Assembly: GCA_943372645.1 (NCBI GenBank)
Contig: CALRZN010000015.1
Location: forward strand, 62,001 to 126,000
Direction of reading: 5' to 3'
Length of the DNA stretch: 64,000 nt
Source of the DNA: VBWE01 sp943372645
GTDB taxonomy: Bacteria; Bacteroidota; Bacteroidia; Palsa-965
The position numbers and the translations under genes are program-made. Positions 60,766 to 64,000 of the stretch are shown piece by piece. Positions within the stretch are counted from its first letter, which is position 1. Every line of letters begins with the position of its first letter. The notes beneath the pieces are model-generated. The model saw only the letters and a program-made list of their open reading frames with translations, made no database searches and was not told the origin of the DNA.

Positions 60766-61461
60766 ATGGGAGCCCATTTAATATGCGAAATACATGGCGG
60801 AACATTCAGATATTTCCAATGTTGTAACCACATCAATGAAGAGTGGAAACAAGGAATTTTTAATGCCGTTGCAAATTACAATGCCATTTTCCAATTACAT
60901 CTATGTGAAAAATGCTACGAACTCGGAAATTTTTCCCAATATCACAAAATAACAATAGATGATTTTCTTAGCATGCCTGAAGAAGACAGTGCAAGGCTTG
61001 AGAAACAATATGGTGAAAGCGAGAACAAAGTTCAGCTTTATTTCTATTGTTACAATTGTTTTCTCGATGGGATGCTAATCTGGGCAAGAAAAAACGGGCA
61101 CAATGATCCGTTTGAAGTTTTCGATAATACACTGGCGTGGGGAGAAACAACAAAAGAGTTAGAAAAATACCTTGAAACAAATTACCCCTTTAAACCTTGT
61201 GCCCCGAATGAACCTTATTGGAAATCGTTAAAAATATCCGGCGGAGAAATAGACAAACCATTAACAATTACGATATATCATGTTATTGACGAGTCGGAAC
61301 AAAAACGCATTCTCGATCTCATTGATCGTTTTTTTGAGTCTATTCCTCAAAAGCAGCGTTTAGTGCGTTTTTTTGAAGCCCTTATTATTCAAAGAAGAGA
61401 TAACGGCGCGACACATCTTTTCAATGAAGAAGTATTACTTGCCGAATACCTTACCAAATAA
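60766..61461 (+). CDS. AT-rich Cys-rich protein, putative zinc-binding
   Basis: The 231-residue protein has several Cys/His groups: CEIHGGTFRYFQCCNHI, LCEKCYEL and FYCYNCFLDG, suggesting zinc coordination. The C-terminal half contains ITIYHVIDESEQKRILDLID. Its DNA is clearly more AT-rich than the neighbouring genes, a sign of transfer. No family is recognised. By position, between the M1 peptidase and a toxin-antitoxin pair, it may be part of the accessory region. Confidence 0.65.
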   Translation: MGAHLICEIHGGTFRYFQCCNHINEEWKQGIFNAVANYNAIFQLHLCEKCYELGNFSQYHKITIDDFLSMPEEDSARLEKQYGESENKVQLYFYCYNCFLDGMLIWARKNGHNDPFEVFDNTLAWGETTKELEKYLETNYPFKPCAPNEPYWKSLKISGGEIDKPLTITIYHVIDESEQKRILDLIDRFFESIPQKQRLVRFFEALIIQRRDNGATHLFNEEVLLAEYLTK

Positions 61462-61492
61462 AAAAACAGAGGCGGGAAACGATTAATTGCAT

Positions 61493-61789
61493 TTACTTCT
61501 TCATAATCCGCCTAATCGGATGACGGCTGGAATGAACAATATTAAATATTTCAACTTGGTTTTCACGAATAAAATAAACCACATAATAGGGAAATCTATC
61601 CATTAAATATTGCCTGCTTCCATTCAGCTTTTCTGCAAATGCATAGGGTGAACGTATAATTATTTCGATGGTCTGAAGAAAATCATCCATAAACGAATCA
61701 CCTAATCCTTCACCTGCTTTTGCATACCATATTGCAATCTCATCCAATTGATTGGCAACCTGGGAGTGATAGATTAAAGTGAAAGTCAT
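61493..61789 (-). CDS. RelE/ParE-superfamily toxin
   Basis: The 98-residue protein has the ParE/RelE pattern: MTFTLIYHSQVANQLDEIAI, SFMDDFLQTIEIIIRSPYAF, RQYLMDRFPYYVVYFIREN and IFNIVHSSRHPIRRI. Depending on the subgroup it would poison gyrase or cleave mRNA. The antitoxin gene precedes it and overlaps by 4 bases, so the pair is co-translated. Confidence 0.9.
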   Translation of the reverse strand: MTFTLIYHSQVANQLDEIAIWYAKAGEGLGDSFMDDFLQTIEIIIRSPYAFAEKLNGSRQYLMDRFPYYVVYFIRENQVEIFNIVHSSRHPIRRIMKK

Positions 61790-62031
61790 TTTTTGTGCTT
61801 GGCTATACTGTTTTTGAGCCGGGCTATTAACTCTTCATGTGTAACACCTTTGTCCTTTCCGGAATGAAGTTCTGCTTTGCGCTGTTCAAAGATGCGCATA
61901 TCCTCATCAGACATCTCAAACTCCGCAGCCTGCACCTCCCGTTCCAGTATCTGGTGTACAATATGCAGCAGTTGCTCATCAACCTGATCCAGCATCGTAT
62001 CAATTTCTTTGCGCAATGTGGCCTTTGTCAT
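61786..62031 (-). CDS. Antitoxin of the RelE/ParE module
   Basis: The 81-residue protein starts MTKATLRKEIDTMLDQVDEQ and continues LLHIVHQILERE with a Lys-rich C-terminus (KNSIAKHKK). It precedes the toxin with a 4-base overlap. It belongs to the same family as the orphan protein at 52175-52411. A TATTTTTG -7-like box lies just upstream (complement of 62060-62067). Confidence 0.88.
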   Translation of the reverse strand: MTKATLRKEIDTMLDQVDEQLLHIVHQILEREVQAAEFEMSDEDMRIFEQRKAELHSGKDKGVTHEELIARLKNSIAKHKK

Positions 62032-62158
62032 ATCAATCGTTTTTAGAGATACTCAAAAATACGAAATTCCCCCGCAAAAACCACCTCCCACCCTCCCAAA
62101 AAAATTCCCTAACTTTATCCTCCAAAGCACATTACTTTATTTAAGCAGTCCGATTGAT

Positions 62159-62204
62159 CATTGCGATACTTTGCGCAAAGCCTTGCGATACATTGCGGTA
62201 AAAA
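62159..62204. repeat. CTTTGCG/CATTGCGG repeat, copy 2
   Basis: GATACTTTGCGCAAAGCCTT followed by GCGATACATTGCGGTAAA is related to the array at 58689-58778 (shared TACTTTGCG and CATTGCGGT). It lies between the antitoxin gene and the Lhr-like helicase. Confidence 0.65.
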
Positions 62205-62262
62205 TTACACGAACTGCCCTTGTTAGTTGATCGTATTTTATATTTTTTGATTGTTAAAAAAC

Positions 62263-64000
62263 ATGCAAAACTTCTTCCATCCAACCGTCAGCGAATGGTT
62301 TTCCGAAACCATGGGCACACCTACCGAGGTGCAGGTGCAGGCCTGGGACAAAATTGCCTCGCGCGTGCATACGCTTATTGCCGCCCCAACCGGTTCGGGG
62401 AAAACACTGGCGGGTTTTCTCGCTGTTATTAACGACCTGGTTATCCAGGGCCTCGAAGGCCGGCTGCAGCCCGGTGTGCAGGTAGTGTATGTTTCGCCGC
62501 TGAAGGCACTGAGCAACGATATTGAACGCAACCTGCGCCTGCCCCTGCACGGCATACGCGAAAAACTGAAGCAGCACGGCCTGCCCGAAATAACCATTGA
62601 AGCCATGGTGCGCACCGGCGATACCCCTGCCAGCGAACGCACCGAGATGCTGAAAAATCCACCGCACATTATTGTCACTACACCCGAATCATTGTACCTG
62701 CTGCTCACCAGCAAGGGCGGACGGCAGATGCTCGGGAACGTACATACGTTGATTGTGGATGAAATCCACGCGCTCATCGGCAGCAAACGCGGCTCGCACT
62801 TTGCGCTTACGGTGGAACGCTTGCAGGCGCTCGTGCAAAAACCATTATTGCGCATCGGCATTTCGGCTACGCAGAAACCGATGGAACAGGTGGCCGCCTT
62901 TTTAACCGGCTCGCCCGCCAATCCGTGCAGCATTGTAAACACCGGCCACCGCCGCCACATGGAACTGGCCATCGAACTTCCAAAATCGCCGTTACAGGCG
63001 GTGATGGCAAACGAAGTGTGGACCGAAATTTACGACCGCCTGCAATACCTCATTGAAGATCACGAAACCACGCTCATCTTTGTAAACACACGCCGCCTGG
63101 CCGAACGCCTGGCCTTTCAGCTGGCGCAGCGCATGGGCGATAACGTGGTGATGGCGCATCACGGCAGCATGTCGCGCGACCACCGCCACGAAGCCGAACA
63201 ACGATTAAAAAACGGGCAGCTGCGCGCGCTGGTGGCCACGGCTTCGCTGGAACTTGGTATTGATATCGGCTCGGTGAACCTCGTGTGCCAGATGGGTTCG
63301 CCCCGCTCCATTGCCGCATTTCTGCAGCGCGTGGGGCGTTCGGGCCACTCGGTAAAAGGCACGCCGAAAGGACTTTTGTTTCCGCTCACGCGCGACGAAC
63401 TGGTGGAATGTGTGGCGCTAATTGATGCAGTGCGCAAAAGCGAACTCGACCGCATCGTTATGCCGGAACAACCGATTGATATTCTTGCGCAGCAGATTGT
63501 AGCCGAAGTGGCTTCGCAGGATTACGACGAAGATGATCTTTACAAATTGTGTACTGCCGCGTATCCGTACCGCAACCTCACGCGCGAACAGTTCGACGAA
63601 ATTGTGGTGATGCTGGGCGAAGGGTACACCACGCGCCGTGGAAGGCGTGGCGCGTACCTGCACCACGATGCGGTGAATAAAAAACTGAAACCGCGCAAAG
63701 GTGCACGCCTCACCGCGTTGCTTTCGGGCGGCGCGATTCCCGATCTGTTTGATTATGATATTATTCTTGTTCCCGAAAATATTTTTGTAGGCACACTCAA
63801 CGAAGATTTTGCCATTGACAGCACGCCGGGAAATATTTTCCAGCTCGGCAACAATTCGTGGAAGGTGGTGAAAATAGAAACGGGCCGCATGCTCGTAGAA
63901 GACGCCACCGGGCAGCCGCCCACCATCCCGTTCTGGGAAGGCGAAGCACCGGGACGTACCGACGAACTTTCGTTTTCCGCCTCACGCCTGCGGCAGATGG
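62263..64000 (+). CDS. Lhr-type superfamily 2 helicase, 3' end beyond window
   Basis: From ATG 62263 (MQNFFHPTVSEWFSETMG) the frame is open to the window end (579 codons). It shows APTGSGKTLAGFLA (Walker A), VDEIHALIGSKRGSH, ISATQKPMEQVAAF and the RecA2 segment RALVATASLELGIDIGSVNL plus FLQRVGRSGHS. These are typical of the Lhr helicase family (full length 850-1500 residues), implicated in DNA repair. The C-terminal part is missing. Confidence 0.93.
   Translation, partial: MQNFFHPTVSEWFSETMGTPTEVQVQAWDKIASRVHTLIAAPTGSGKTLAGFLAVINDLVIQGLEGRLQPGVQVVYVSPLKALSNDIERNLRLPLHGIREKLKQHGLPEITIEAMVRTGDTPASERTEMLKNPPHIIVTTPESLYLLLTSKGGRQMLGNVHTLIVDEIHALIGSKRGSHFALTVERLQALVQKPLLRIGISATQKPMEQVAAFLTGSPANPCSIVNTGHRRHMELAIELPKSPLQAVMANEVWTEIYDRLQYLIEDHETTLIFVNTRRLAERLAFQLAQRMGDNVVMAHHGSMSRDHRHEAEQRLKNGQLRALVATASLELGIDIGSVNLVCQMGSPRSIAAFLQRVGRSGHSVKGTPKGLLFPLTRDELVECVALIDAVRKSELDRIVMPEQPIDILAQQIVAEVASQDYDEDDLYKLCTAAYPYRNLTREQFDEIVVMLGEGYTTRRGRRGAYLHHDAVNKKLKPRKGARLTALLSGGAIPDLFDYDIILVPENIFVGTLNEDFAIDSTPGNIFQLGNNSWKVVKIETGRMLVEDATGQPPTIPFWEGEAPGRTDELSFSASRLRQM

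Overview
The window looks like an ordinary piece of chromosome from a Bacteroidota species, probably a free-living Cytophaga/Chitinophaga/Sphingobacterium-type organism. Four large exported proteins end in type IX secretion (Por) sorting domains. The upstream regions carry the Bacteroidota TTG...TAnnTTTG promoter. Shine-Dalgarno sequences are mostly absent. Lipoproteins, PD40/TPR and LytTR/SpoIIE proteins typical of the phylum are present. No rRNA, tRNA, CRISPR array or insertion sequence was recognised.

Layout. 1-0.8 kb: start of a polysaccharide flippase (cut by the window edge), followed by a nested inverted-repeat element. 1.1-3.9 kb (minus): exported YD-repeat protein, dapD, birA. 4.0-10.9 kb (plus): rsfS with a histone-like tail, ftsH, lutC-like, cdsA, glutamate dehydrogenase, psd and a tiny Lys/Cys-rich exported protein. 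11-13.9 kb: membrane-bound AraC regulator and an FG-GAP T9SS cargo protein. 13.9-19.9 kb (minus): a tightly packed run, radC-wecB-deacetylase-GNAT/FemAB-upp-membrane protein-HAD nucleotidase. 20-22.5 kb: rpsT, then divergent selU/mnmH-selD, giving tRNA 2-selenouridine. 22.5-25 kb: CarH-like B12/light-sensing MerR regulator, ECF sigma factor and LytTR response regulator. 25-38.9 kb: SGNH lipoprotein, 1162-residue beta-barrel/repeat protein with a divergent ECF sigma/anti-sigma pair, small MerR, heme lipoprotein, TPR-SpoIIE phosphatase, PD40 protein, mqnA (futalosine menaquinone pathway) and an EI24/CysZ-like protein. 39-44 kb: Omp28-like T9SS protein and the carotenoid operon crtI-crtB-idi. 44-50 kb: purB, glycosyltransferase, membrane protein and a T9SS PhoX-like protein. 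50-55.5 kb: YegP, DinB, LutA-like, orphan antitoxin, UMF1 transporter and RecD-like helicase. 55.5-62 kb is the accessory part: a DUF4157-headed putative nuclease toxin with a SMI1/KNR4 immunity-like neighbour, a truncated OmpA gene, unknown ORFs, a T9SS M1 peptidase, an AT-rich Cys-rich protein and a ParE/RelE toxin-antitoxin pair. The window ends inside an Lhr-type helicase.

How the genes fit together. The most coherent circuits are (i) the CarH-like regulator plus ECF sigma at 22.5-24.1 kb, which by analogy with other bacteria could control the crtI-crtB-idi operon 18 kb away; (ii) surface polysaccharide synthesis (flippase, wecB, deacetylase, acyltransferase); and (iii) the DUF4157 toxin/SMI1 immunity pair, the best candidate for an undescribed conflict system. 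Intergenic DNA also carries several families of repeats: GTCAGTTCGAGT/TATCGAGAAC hairpins, CACAAAGG-type 8-mer arrays, CTTTGCG/CATTGCGG arrays and ACTGCAA heptamers.
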